From NCBI GenBank assembly GCA_963768025.1, contig CAVYGM010000011.1, positions 124,001 through 188,000 of the forward strand: DNA of 64,000 bases, in the 5' to 3' direction. This document shows, in pieces, positions 1 through 8,906 of this stretch. Numbering within the stretch: position 1 is the first letter of the stretch; the number at the start of each line of letters is the position of its first letter. Both the position numbers and the translations under genes were made by a program. A model generated the notes under the pieces. The model worked only from the letters and a program-made list of their open reading frames with translations, did not search any database and was not told the origin of the DNA. The DNA is from CAVYGM01 sp963768025. Lineage in GTDB: Bacteria; Bacteroidota; Bacteroidia; Cytophagales; Spirosomataceae.

Positions 1-250
1 TGTCAACTAAGTTTACACTAACACAACCACTAACAGCTCTTTCATAAGCCGCCTATTTTTTTGGCCTGTGGGCGTAGGCCTTGTTCAGGCCAAAAAAGTC
101 AAGCGGCTTTGAGAGAGCGGGCCGCAATGGAATTGGCCCGCCCGGAGGAGCGTCTACCGGCCGTGAGGGCGAAAGCTAGCACAGCCAATAACTTCGAATT
201 CGAAGCATATAAGACTATCAAATCAACCAATCTCAAGCAGCCACAAAACT
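1..250. other. Leading intergenic stretch with hairpins, no gene supported
   Basis: No convincing coding region is seen. The stretch holds three symmetrical elements. A 12-bp perfect inverted repeat has arms at 57-68 and 86-97 (TTTTTTGGCCTG against its complement). A 7-bp stem at 117-123/135-141 encloses the loop GCAATGGAATT. A 14-bp perfect palindrome lies at 192-205 (CTTCGAATTCGAAG). In the first hairpin the T run is on the 5' side on both strands, so it does not look like an intrinsic terminator. An open frame at 61-333 has no family features and runs into the GH16 gene in another frame. Confidence 0.5.
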
Positions 251-1064
251 ATGAGACCCTACTATATACTCTTCCTAATCGTAACCCTCCCCCTCACCAC
301 CCACGCCCAATGGAAACTCGTGTGGGCCGATGAATTCAACGCCGAAGGTACCCCTAACCCCAAAAACTGGACCTACGAGCGGGGCTTTGTCCGCAACGAA
401 GAGGCACAGTGGTACCAGCCCGAAAACGCCTACTGCCGCGGCGGACTGCTGATTATCGAAGCCCGCAAAGAGCAGAAACCTAACCCTGACTTACAAGCCC
501 AACAGTACCAGTTGGCGCACCAATCGCCCCCAGATTGAGTATACCTCCGCCTGCCTCATCAGCCGCGGCCTGCACCAATGGCAGTACGGACGCTTCGAGA
601 TGCGGGCCCGGATTGACACCCGCGCGGGCCTGTGGCCGGCCTTCTGGACGCTGGGGGTAGCGGGCGAATGGCCCGAGAACGGGGAGATTGACATCATGGA
701 GTACTACAGGGGTATGTTGCTGGCCAACTACGCCTGGGGCTCGGGGCAACCGTACAAGGCCCGCTGGGACGACCTCAAAAAGCCCATCACGGACTTTGAA
801 GCCGACTGGACGCAGAAATTCCACGTCTGGCGCATGGATTGGGACGAGAAAAGCATCAAAATCTACGTAGACGACCAGCTCCTGAACGAGGTGGACCTGG
901 AAAGCACCTACAACCCCGGCCCGGAGAAAACCAACCCCTTCCGGCGGCCCCACTACCTGCTCCTCAACCTCGCCATCGGCGGCCAAAACGGCGGCGACCC
1001 CACCGGCACCGATTTCCCCAGCCGCTTTGAGGTAGATTATGTGCGGGTGTACCAGAAGGAGTAG
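251..1064 (+). CDS. Secreted GH16-family glycoside hydrolase (beta-glucanase/laminarinase-like), frameshifted
   Basis: The product is predicted to hydrolyse beta-1,3/1,4-type glucans or related polysaccharides outside the cytoplasm. Translation from the ATG at 251 gives a signal peptide (MRPYYILFLIVTLPLTTHAQ) and then WKLVWADEFN, the usual GH16 opening. The catalytic signature GEIDIMEYY (nucleophile and acid/base Glu of ExDxxE) follows, and the C-terminal jelly-roll strand ends DYVRVYQKE. The reading frame breaks at about 500-510: residues up to about 84 are in one frame, and the rest (from SWRTNRPQIEYTS onward) is in the +1 frame, as if one extra base were present. Joined, the protein is about 270 residues, normal for a single-domain GH16. 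The break is either a sequence error or a real inactivation. The substrate cannot be fixed from sequence alone. Confidence 0.85.
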
Positions 1065-1206
1065 GGCGACCTATTGCATAAAAGACAAAGTTTCTCCTGA
1101 TTCTCAGCCGCGTACCGTTTGATAAATTTTCGAGTAGGTTACACCAGCAAGCTTATTTTTCAATATATTACATTTTGAATTTGCGCTTTCAAAAACAGGA
1201 GACACC

Positions 1207-3009
1207 ATGGATAAAAGGCCCGTTATCATTCTTGCTTTCGCCAATAGCATGGAGCAACCTGAACACCTTAAATATCTGGCCGATGAAATTGAAGCGGTAC
1301 AGGGCTATTTGGGTAAGCGAGATAACGAAATCAAAATAGTCCCAATTTACAGTGCTACGATCAATAAAATCCACAACGAAGTATCGGAGTACCGTGAGCG
1401 GCTGGTGGCGTTTATGTACAGTGGGCACTCAGGGCAATTAGATATCAAAACGGTCGGGAATTCCATGTCGGCTATTGGACTGGCAGACATCCTGGGCGAA
1501 TGCCTTATGTTGAAAGTCGTATTGATCAATGGGTGCTTGTCTTCCGGGCATCTACCGAATCTGCTGGAAAAGCAAATTCCTATCCTGATTGCTACCGAAG
1601 CACCCATAAACGACCAGGCTGCTGCCAATTTTTCTGCTTTTTTCTGGGAGTCTTTGAGCAAAGGTGACACCGTTACCAAAGCTTTTGACTTGGGACTGCA
1701 GAGAGCTCAACATATCCGAACTTCTAAAATAGAAGTAATCGAGACCGAGGAAGCGGTTCGCGGCTCCCTGGATACCGGACAAAGTACGTCAGCCATTCCC
1801 TGGATACTCATACTAAACCAACCGGATGACGCTACCTGGAGCGTAATGGCCGCCATCGAGGACTTTAAGTACATCCATGAGTTCAAGACAAACAAGTATT
1901 TGACTGAGACGCTCTACGCTTCCTTCGCTGGTATTGACAAAAGAAAAGTCGGGGCTCGTAAAGATTTCAGATCCGCTAAAAATTTAATTTATTCCTATTT
2001 CCCCCAATTCATTACCAAATACATCCATGATCTGTGCGCGGAACCTACCCGTGACGAAGAAGTCAATTCGAAAGAAAGTCCCTACTTTACGCAACCTGAC
2101 CTAAGACGATTAAAGAAAATAGCCGATTTTTATCTCTCGCTCAAAGAAGTACTGAAGTCCATTGCCCTGGCCGAAATCCGCGAACAACTCATTAGAAGTT
2201 CGGATTCTAAACTACCCAAGATCCTCTCAGACCTAACTACTGAAAGTCAATGGAGTACCTACACTGATGTGGCTACAATCCTGGCTGGAATTGAATTTTT
2301 GAAAAGTAGGGAGATCATTATCAAGGAGTTTATCGGGATTGACTGGAATTTTCTACCGGAAACCGATGATTTCTTTGCGGAAATGAGGACTGAAATTGAC
2401 AAAACAGAAAACCGGAATACCGCGAATAGTGAAAAACTGAATCCGAAAGAAACGCGACGACTATGCGAGTTGGCCGAAATAAGGATAACGAATTTATTGA
2501 AACAGTTTATCTTTCTGAAAGAGTACCAATTTGTAACGATAAAAAATATTACGGTTTACAAAAATAGAGTCAAACTCGAACCCTCCTATGGCTTTGATTT
2601 GTCCATCTATGAATGGATTGGAGGGGAGGACGAACCGCCAGAATTCAACGAAAATATCCTCGATAATGCCCCGGACAACTCGTGCATCCTGATTGTAAAA
2701 AAGTCGGAGAATATGGTGGATATGGTGGATGATTTGATACAGGATACCAAGTACTTAAACCTATCTCCTTTCTTGATTGACAACAACGCGCTCTACGACA
2801 AGGACCACATTCCTGATATAAGTTTTTGCGCAGTATCTTCTTCCGAAGGGTTCATCTACAAGCAGTTAATCAATCCCTCGGATAGAGAGATTTATGCCAA
2901 AATCACTCAGGACAATAAAAATAGCCAGCGTTTTTACGATAATTTAAAAAAGCAGTTCGTGCATTTCGATGGACTCATAGCCAATCAGGATATTCATGGC
3001 TCAGCTTAA
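1207..3009 (+). CDS. CHAT-domain (caspase-like) peptidase, first gene of a CHAT-STAND-WD40 operon
   Basis: The product has 600 residues and no signal peptide, so it is predicted to be cytoplasmic. The N-terminal ~180 residues resemble the CHAT branch of clan CD cysteine peptidases. A hydrophobic strand leads to YSGHSG with the candidate catalytic His at residue 74, and a second strand leads to VVLINGC with the candidate catalytic Cys at residue 110, followed by ILIATEAPI. Residues ~200-600 are mostly helical and match nothing I recognise. The stop codon overlaps the start of the next gene (ATG at 2996) by 14 nt, which implies translational coupling. CHAT proteases commonly act as effectors controlled by STAND NTPases, so this one is inferred to be the executioner of the operon. 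The gene is intact, unlike its two partners. Confidence 0.75.
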   Translation: MDKRPVIILAFANSMEQPEHLKYLADEIEAVQGYLGKRDNEIKIVPIYSATINKIHNEVSEYRERLVAFMYSGHSGQLDIKTVGNSMSAIGLADILGECLMLKVVLINGCLSSGHLPNLLEKQIPILIATEAPINDQAAANFSAFFWESLSKGDTVTKAFDLGLQRAQHIRTSKIEVIETEEAVRGSLDTGQSTSAIPWILILNQPDDATWSVMAAIEDFKYIHEFKTNKYLTETLYASFAGIDKRKVGARKDFRSAKNLIYSYFPQFITKYIHDLCAEPTRDEEVNSKESPYFTQPDLRRLKKIADFYLSLKEVLKSIALAEIREQLIRSSDSKLPKILSDLTTESQWSTYTDVATILAGIEFLKSREIIIKEFIGIDWNFLPETDDFFAEMRTEIDKTENRNTANSEKLNPKETRRLCELAEIRITNLLKQFIFLKEYQFVTIKNITVYKNRVKLEPSYGFDLSIYEWIGGEDEPPEFNENILDNAPDNSCILIVKKSENMVDMVDDLIQDTKYLNLSPFLIDNNALYDKDHIPDISFCAVSSSEGFIYKQLINPSDREIYAKITQDNKNSQRFYDNLKKQFVHFDGLIANQDIHGSA

Positions 3010-4774
3010 TAGTCCCTTCAAGTTTCTGGCTCCGTATAGTGCCAAAGACAAAGAAAACTTCTGGGGTAGGGATACCGAAACTCTGGAACTATACAAAATG
3101 CTCACTGCTACCAACCTGGTGCTGTTGTACGGCCCTTCGGGAACGGGCAAAACCAGCCTGGTGCAGTGCGGGCTCACCAGGCATTTCAACGGGCCCGACT
3201 GGATTCCCCTTGTGATTCGGAGGGGTGAAATATGTCACTAAGTCTGTTCGGGAGGCATTAAGTCAGCTATCCGATCTACCTCAGGAAAAGACGTTCCGGG
3301 AGCACATCAATCAGCATCTATAGTACCTACAACCGCCCGGTATATTTGTTTTTTGATCAATTTGAGGAAGTTTTTACGCTGGCAGCCAAAGACGAACAAC
3401 ACAAAGTTATTTTGGATGAGGAAGGCAAACTGGCCGAAGTAAAGGAGCTATTTGCCATCATTAAAGAGAGCCTGAGTACCGTTCGTTGCAAGTTCGTGTT
3501 GATACTCCGGGAAGAGTTTCTGGGGCAACTGTACACCTACGAAAACGACCTTCCAACCTTGTTCGATTTCCGACTCCGGATCGAACCCATGAATACTGCC
3601 AAAATTGGCAATGTACTCAGCGGTACCTTTAAAAGTTTTAACATTAGCTGCACACCCACCCGAACTGATAAAGGCAATTGCATCAAACCTCCTGGAAGGG
3701 AACGCTACCAGCCAACTGGCCTATCTGCAGGTGTACCTGGACCGATTGTGGAGAAAAGCCTATACGGAACGCTACGGAGAAGAAGAGTGGGTACGGATTC
3801 CTCCACCCGTAGAGACTCACCGAAGGTACGCTGAAACAAAGTAGGAACCGTAGAAAAAGTACTGGAGGTATACCTCGGAGAGCAGGAAAAGATTATTGCT
3901 GAGTCACTAAGAATAGAGAATACCTGGGTACGGGAACTACTGGATAGCTTTGTTACGGACGATGGTACCAAACGTCCCATTGCCGAAGGATCGATCGAGG
4001 CTAAATCCAAAGCGAGACTTACTGATGCACAACTAGCTGCAATGCCTGACTCAGTTGCAGGACGCCCGATTGATTCGGAAGGATAACCAGTACTACGAGC
4101 TGGCTCACGATGCCCTCGCTGCTATTGTGGCCAGCAAGCGTACTAGCCTCTCAGCGATTGGTTAAGGACATTACGCAAATTATTCGGACCAGCTATCAAT
4201 TCTGGATTGATGAAAAGGGAGGGTACCTTAGCAAAGAAAATGTTGCCTTGTATGATCAATACAAAACTGAAATTAGGGAAGAACTGGAGGGAAATGAGAA
4301 AAAGGAGGCCATTCTAAGTTACATTGAAGATAGCCGTGCGGAAAACTGAACGGGAAAGGCAGGAGTTGGAGGATAAGAACATAAGGCTGGAAGCGGGTGA
4401 AAAAAGAACTCGAAGAAATGAGCGAAATTATCAGACTCAAATCGAGCCTTTGAAAAAACTGACAAGAATTAAAAATTGGCTTTAGCAATCGGGATTGCTT
4501 TTATTGGTACTAATGGGCTTCATTGTTTGGGGATACAACTTATTAATACCAGAAATCTCAGATCGGAAAAAAATCTTGAAGAATCGTAAGCAGAATCTCT
4601 CCAAATACCACCAAGAAAAAGCCAACCAATTAAAGCAGGATGCCAAGGTATTTGCTGATGCTAACTATTACCAGGATGCCTTAAAGAGCCGCCATGCAAG
4701 CTGATAGCCTGGTTCCAAACAGCCGAGAAACAAAAAGTATGATAGCAGACTACCGCAAAAAACTAAACCTATGA
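2996..4774 (+). pseudogene. nSTAND-type NTPase with C-terminal membrane segment, multiply frameshifted
   Basis: The product starts with FKFLAPYSAKDKENFWGRD, a typical lead-in of Bacteroidota nSTAND NTPases. A Walker A motif GPSGTGKT follows at residues 46-53. The Walker B-like LFFDQFEEVF lies at ~3350-3376, and a helical domain contains YLQVYLDRLWRKAY and YYELAHDALAAIV. Next come a charged coiled-coil stretch (~4335-4450), a hydrophobic segment (LLLVLMGFIVWGYNLL, ~4495-4545) and a short TPR-like tail. At least seven frame changes are needed (near 3225, 3320, 3650, 3840, 4045, 4150, 4330 and possibly ~4400). The stop overlaps the next ATG by 4 nt (ATGA at 4771). The NTPase would sense or oligomerise and couple the external WD40 protein to the CHAT peptidase. 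Whether the breaks are decay or sequence errors is unresolved. Confidence 0.7.
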
Positions 4775-7076
4775 AAGCTTTATTGATCCTACTATTGCTA
4801 GTGCTTACATTACCGGCTAATGCTCAGAAGGTGGAAACCCCATGCCAACAATTACAGCGGATTTTAAAAGATGCCAACAAATCAGAAGCGGATTCAAACT
4901 TTACGGTTGCCTTGCGACAATTAAACGCGGCTCAGGTAGCGGCCAGGAATTGCGGTCCAGGGAGAGAAGAAAAAGTGAAGGAAAAAATTGTAGCCCTATT
5001 TGTGAAAATTGAAAAGCTTAGAGAACAGGCTAATGTAGCGGCCCGAGAGGCAAAAAAACAGGAGGCTATTGCCAAAAGACAAACCGCCTTAGCTCAGAAA
5101 AGCGCCGAAGAAGCACAGGTAGCTACTAACAACGCCACCGCCCTATACTGGGCTTCGGAGGCTGATAAAATAAACCCTATTCAGGGACTACGCCTATTGG
5201 AAGTAGCAGAAAACAAAACAAAAGACGAAAAGGCTTTAAATTTTATCAGGGAGCAGACACAGAAAGATTTTCAATGGGAGTACCACTCACCAGTTCAAAG
5301 AGAAAATCGATACGAGGATTACGGGACTGCATCCTCGCCGTTCAGACGACGGGGCTTGGCTCATTACCAAGCATTTAGGATGAGGGAATACCAGGTGTGG
5401 GAGAGCAAGCCGGCAAAGTGCTCAGATTTCCTGCAAGGCCAGAAAGACATTTAATACGTTCGATTTCTCGGCCGACGGGGGCCGTGGCTCTTTACACGCA
5501 CAAGGGTAGGGAAACAGCGGGTGTGGGAGACACGCAAGCGGCCAAGTGCATGATTTCCTGCAAGACCAGAAAGACATCTGATTACGCCAATTTCTCAGCC
5601 GACGGGGCGCTGGCTCTATCACGCGCACGAGCGGAGGGTCAGAGGTATGGGATACGCGAAGCGGCCGAGGCGCAGGATTTCCTCAAAGACCAGAAAGACA
5701 TTGATCGACGCCAGTTTCTCGGCCGACGGGACGTGGCTCGTTACGCGCACGATGGGAGGGAACATACCGGGTGTGGGATACGCACAGCGGCCGGGTGCAT
5801 GATTTCCTCAAAGACCAGAAAGACATCGATTACGCCGATTTCTCAGCCGACGGGACGTGGCTCGTTACGCGCAACGAGGGAGGGAATCGCGGGTGTGGGA
5901 GACGCGCAGCGGCCAAGTGGCATGATTTCCTCAAAGACCAGAAAGACATCTGATTACGTCGAGTTTTTCGGCCGACGGGGCCTGGCTCTTTACGCGCACA
6001 GTGAGGGGGAATTCCCGGGTGTGGGAGACGCGCAGCGGCCAGGTGCATGATTTCCTCAAAGACCAGAAAGACATTGACGACGCCCGTTTTTCGCCCGACG
6101 GGGCCTGGCTCTTTACGCGCACAAGTGCGGGGGAATCGCGGGTGTGGGAGACGCGCAGCGGCCAGATGCATGATTTCCTCAAAGACCAGAAAGACATCGA
6201 CGACGCCAGTTTTTCGGCCGACGGAACCTGGCTCGTTACGCGCACAAGTGCAGGGGAATCGCCGGGTATGGGAGACGCGCAGCGGCCAGGTGCATGATTT
6301 CCTCAAAGACCAGAAAGACATTACTTACGCCAGTTTTTCGGCCGACGGGGCCTGGCTCGTTACGCGCACATTGTGAGGGGAATACCGGGTGTGGGAGACG
6401 CGCAGCGGCCAGGTGCATGATTTCCTCCAAGACCAGAAAGACATTGACTACGCCAGTTTTTCGGCCGACGGGGCCTGGCTCTTTACGCGCACGAGTGAAG
6501 GGGAATTCCGGGTGTGGGAGACGCGCAGCGGCCAGGTGCATGATTTCCTCAAAGACCAGAAAGACATTGATGACGTCAGTTTTTCGGCCGACGGGACCTG
6601 GCTCTTACGCGCACGAGCGGAAGGAAATTCCGGGTGTGGGAGACGAGCAGCGGCAAGGTGCATGATTTCCTCAAAGACCAGAAAGACATTACTACGCCAG
6701 TTTTTCGGCCGACGGTAAGTTACTGGCAACGGCATCAAACAAAAAAATAACTACCTGGGATATAGCCTCAGGCAAACCCATCCAAACCCTATACATCAAT
6801 ACAAAACCCAAACAAATTCACCTCCTACAAAACCGCTACCTCTACGTAGTAGCCGGCAAAGCCATCATCAAAACCGACATCCTCACCCAACCGGGCAACC
6901 TCTTCTCCTACGGCGATGGCGAAACGCTGGACTATACCTACGAAGAAATCAAAGAATGGATGGAGGTATTTGGGGATGAATACCTCGGCCCGTTGGATGA
7001 GCAAACCAAAGAAAAATATGAGGTAGAGGAAGTAGTAAAAAAAGCAACGGCCAAAACCACCCCACCAAAAAAGTAA
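4771..7076 (+). pseudogene. Secreted WD40-repeat protein with near-identical tandem units, multiply frameshifted
   Basis: The product begins with a clear signal peptide (MKALLILLLLVLTLPANAQ). A helical, Ala/Lys/Glu-rich coiled coil follows (residues ~20-170; ends ALNFIREQTQKDF), resembling the linker that precedes WD40 propellers in STAND proteins. From ~5320 to ~6720 comes a run of WD40-like blades with the recurring pieces FSADGTWLVT, RVWETRSGQ and HDFLKDQKDI. A last diverged blade (LLATASNKKITTWDIASGK) and a charged C-terminus ending TTPPKK close the protein at 7076. Unit spacings of 122-127 nt instead of 123 show many indels, so no single frame is open. Because the propeller is secreted while CHAT and the NTPase core are cytoplasmic, the three proteins could form a transmembrane sensor-effector. 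This function is inferred. Confidence 0.7.
5320..6720 (+). repeat. Eleven tandem ~123-nt units encoding 41-residue WD40 blades
   Basis: The marker AGAAAGACAT recurs at 5441, 5568, 5692, 5817, 5940, 6065, 6188, 6312, 6435, 6558 and 6680. Spacings are 127, 124, 125, 123, 125, 123, 124, 123, 123 and 122 nt. Each unit encodes one blade (41 residues), and units are nearly identical at the DNA level, most strongly from 5800 to 6700. Such identity points to recent tandem expansion or gene conversion. The deviations from 123 mark single-base indels, mostly extra bases. This is coding repeat DNA, not a CRISPR array: there are no distinct spacers. Confidence 0.9.
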
Positions 7077-7086
7077 GCCAACCCCC

Positions 7087-8105
7087 CTACACAAAATTCA
7101 CCTCCGCCGACAGCCTAATCCCAAAGGTGTCCTCCACCGAGGCCTGCACCTGCTGCGCCAGCTCCCGTATCTGCTCGCCGGAGCCGCCGCCGTAGTGTAC
7201 CAGCACCAGCGCCTGCCGGGCGTGTACGCCCACGGCGCCCGGCGCGGTGGCCTTTCCAGCCCGCCTGCTCGATGAGCCAACCGGCGGGTACCTTCACTAC
7301 TTCCTCGCTTAGCGGGTAGCCGGGTAGGGTGGGGTGCTGCGCTTTGAGGGCGTCGTACTGGGCTTTGGGGATTTCGGGGTTTTTGAAAAAACTGCCCGCA
7401 TTGCCGATCTGCGCCGGGTCGGGGAGCTTGCTTTGGCGGATGTGGATCACGGCCTCGCTCACCGCCCGCAGGGAGGGTACCCCGCCGTGCAGTTCTTCCA
7501 GGGTTTTCTGAATATCCCCGTAGCTGAGGTGGTAGGTGGGCTGCTTGCTGAGCCGGAAGGTTACGGACGTAATGATGTAGGTATCTTTCAGCCCGCGCTT
7601 AAACACGCTCTCGCGGTAGCCAAAGGCGCAGGCCGGGGCATCGAAGGTACGGAGTTCGGCGGTGGCCACGTGGACGGCTTCCAGTTCCTCAAACACATCC
7701 TTGATCTCCACGCCGTAGGCCCCGATGTTCTGCATGGGCGCGGCGCCCACCGTACCGGGGATCAGCGAGAGGTTTTCTACGCCCGCGTAGCCGTTTTCCA
7801 CGCAGTAGAGCACCAACTGATGCCAGTTTTCGCCCGCTCCCACGCGCAGCCACAGGTGGTGGTCGTCTTCCCGTACCAGCTCAATGCCCTTGATCTCCAT
7901 GCGGAGTACGAGCGCGTCCACGTCGCGGGTCAGCAGCACGTTGCTGCCGCCGCCCAGAATCCACTTGGGTACGGAAGCCCATTGCGGGTCGAGGAGCAGT
8001 TTTTGTAAGTCAGTAAGTAGAGGTAACGGACACAAAATACCGGGCTTTTGCGTCAAATCCGAAGGTATTGTAGGGGAGAAGCGAAACGTTTTCCTGTATC
8101 TGCAT
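7087..8105 (-). CDS. murB: UDP-N-acetylenolpyruvoylglucosamine reductase MurB (two frameshifts)
   Basis: MurB reduces UDP-GlcNAc-enolpyruvate to UDP-MurNAc in cytoplasmic peptidoglycan precursor synthesis, using FAD and NADPH. Family features are WILGGGSNVLLT (FAD binding), SLIPGTVGAAPMQNIGAYGVE, YRESVFK and GNAGSFFKNP. The true N-terminus is the ATG at 8105 (MQIQENVSLLPYNTFGFDAKARYFVS in segments), which leaves frame near 8015-8030. The true C-terminus (ALVLVHYGGGSGEQI ... LSAEVNFV, stop at 7087-7089) needs another shift near 7239, where CCC would have to be CC. Both shifts act as one extra base. The rebuilt length of ~338 residues is normal for MurB. Because the gene is usually essential and single-copy, sequence error is the likeliest explanation. 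The gene is convergent with the WD40 gene, 10 nt apart. Confidence 0.9.
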
Positions 8106-8123
8106 GGTCGAGTTTTGAAAAAA

Positions 8124-8131
8124 CAAAGGTA
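8124..8131 (-). promoter_or_regulatory. Putative Bacteroidota -7 element for murB
   Basis: On the minus strand the octamer reads TACCTTTG, matching TAnnTTTG, 19 nt upstream of the murB ATG at 8105. No good -33 TTTG is visible at the expected spacing. It sits in a short divergent region shared with the gene starting at 8216. Confidence 0.35.
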
Positions 8132-8181
8132 AGTAATAGCCCCGAAGGTGCGCTAAATAAGGATGTTTAATCGTTTTTGGT

Positions 8182-8189
8182 TAAGTTTG
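8182..8189 (+). promoter_or_regulatory. Putative -7 element for the SPOR lipoprotein gene
   Basis: TAAGTTTG matches the Bacteroidota TAnnTTTG box and lies 26 nt upstream of the ATG at 8216. The -33 element is not clear. Confidence 0.35.
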
Positions 8190-8215
8190 TACGATATAAT
8201 TCAACTGGTTGATTC

Positions 8216-8794
8216 ATGGGCTTTTCGAAGACACTTCTTTACTTTTTTTTGCTGGCGGGCGCGTGGGCCACCGTAGGCTGCGCCAAAAAGAACGTTCCGG
8301 CTGCTACGGAGAAGTACGAAAAAAACTTGAAAACCATGCGCCCCCACTATACCTACGTGGAGCCGGTCATCGAGAAAACCAGCAAGCAAGAACCCGTCAA
8401 GAAGGAGCCCGCTCCCTACCGCCCCACGCGCCAGGATGAGCCGCTGTACATCACTAAGCGGCTGGAAGCCGTGCTGGATACCATGGCCGAGCAGAACAAG
8501 GCCATCCGGTACATCAGCGGTTTTCGGATTCAACTCTACGTGGGCAACCTGCGGCAGGAAGCCGACGCCGCCAAGGCGTACATCTACCAGCTTTTCCCGG
8601 AGCTAAACCCCTCCGTAAGCTACTCGCAACCGACCTACCGCGTCAAGGCCGGGGACTTCATGTACCGCGCCGATGCCGACGACTATCTTTCGCAGATCCG
8701 GGATCAATACCCGGCGGCCGTAATCCTGCCGGAACGCGTAGAAATCAAGAAAGGCCTGCAGATTCGGGCGTCGGCCAGTACGCCCAAGTATTGA
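8216..8794 (+). CDS. SPOR-domain lipoprotein
   Basis: The product has 192 residues. It opens with a hydrophobic signal (LLYFFLLAGAWATVGC) whose cysteine at ~22 could be lipidated, though the lipobox TVGC is not ideal. A charged, proline-rich linker follows. The C-terminal half looks like a SPOR fold: GFRIQLYVGNLRQEADAAKA, then YRVKAGDFMYRADADDYLSQ and AVILPERVEI. SPOR domains bind denuded peptidoglycan glycans at division sites or in the wall, so the protein probably sits in the periplasm on an inner or outer membrane anchor. It stands alone, divergent from murB and upstream of gmd in the same direction. Confidence 0.7.
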   Translation: MGFSKTLLYFFLLAGAWATVGCAKKNVPAATEKYEKNLKTMRPHYTYVEPVIEKTSKQEPVKKEPAPYRPTRQDEPLYITKRLEAVLDTMAEQNKAIRYISGFRIQLYVGNLRQEADAAKAYIYQLFPELNPSVSYSQPTYRVKAGDFMYRADADDYLSQIRDQYPAAVILPERVEIKKGLQIRASASTPKY

Positions 8795-8855
8795 TCAGGT
8801 ACATAACTTGCTTAACGGTAGCTAAAAAGCTTCTCTCACTTTCAATTCAATTCCT

Positions 8856-8863
8856 TATTTTTG
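8856..8863 (+). promoter_or_regulatory. Putative -7 element for gmd
   Basis: TATTTTTG is a full match to TAnnTTTG, 43 nt upstream of the gmd ATG at 8907. The upstream region is A/T rich but lacks an obvious TTTG at -33. Confidence 0.4.
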
Positions 8864-8906
8864 CAGCTCAATCATACATTCCGGTGCCAGAGCACCGTCT
8901 ACCTCT

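Noticed and set aside
57..97. Hairpin as an intrinsic terminator
   Set aside because: The T run is on the 5' side of the stem on both strands.
5320..6720. Regular ~123-nt repeats as a CRISPR array
   Set aside because: The whole unit repeats with no unique spacers and encodes WD40 blades; no cas genes are nearby.
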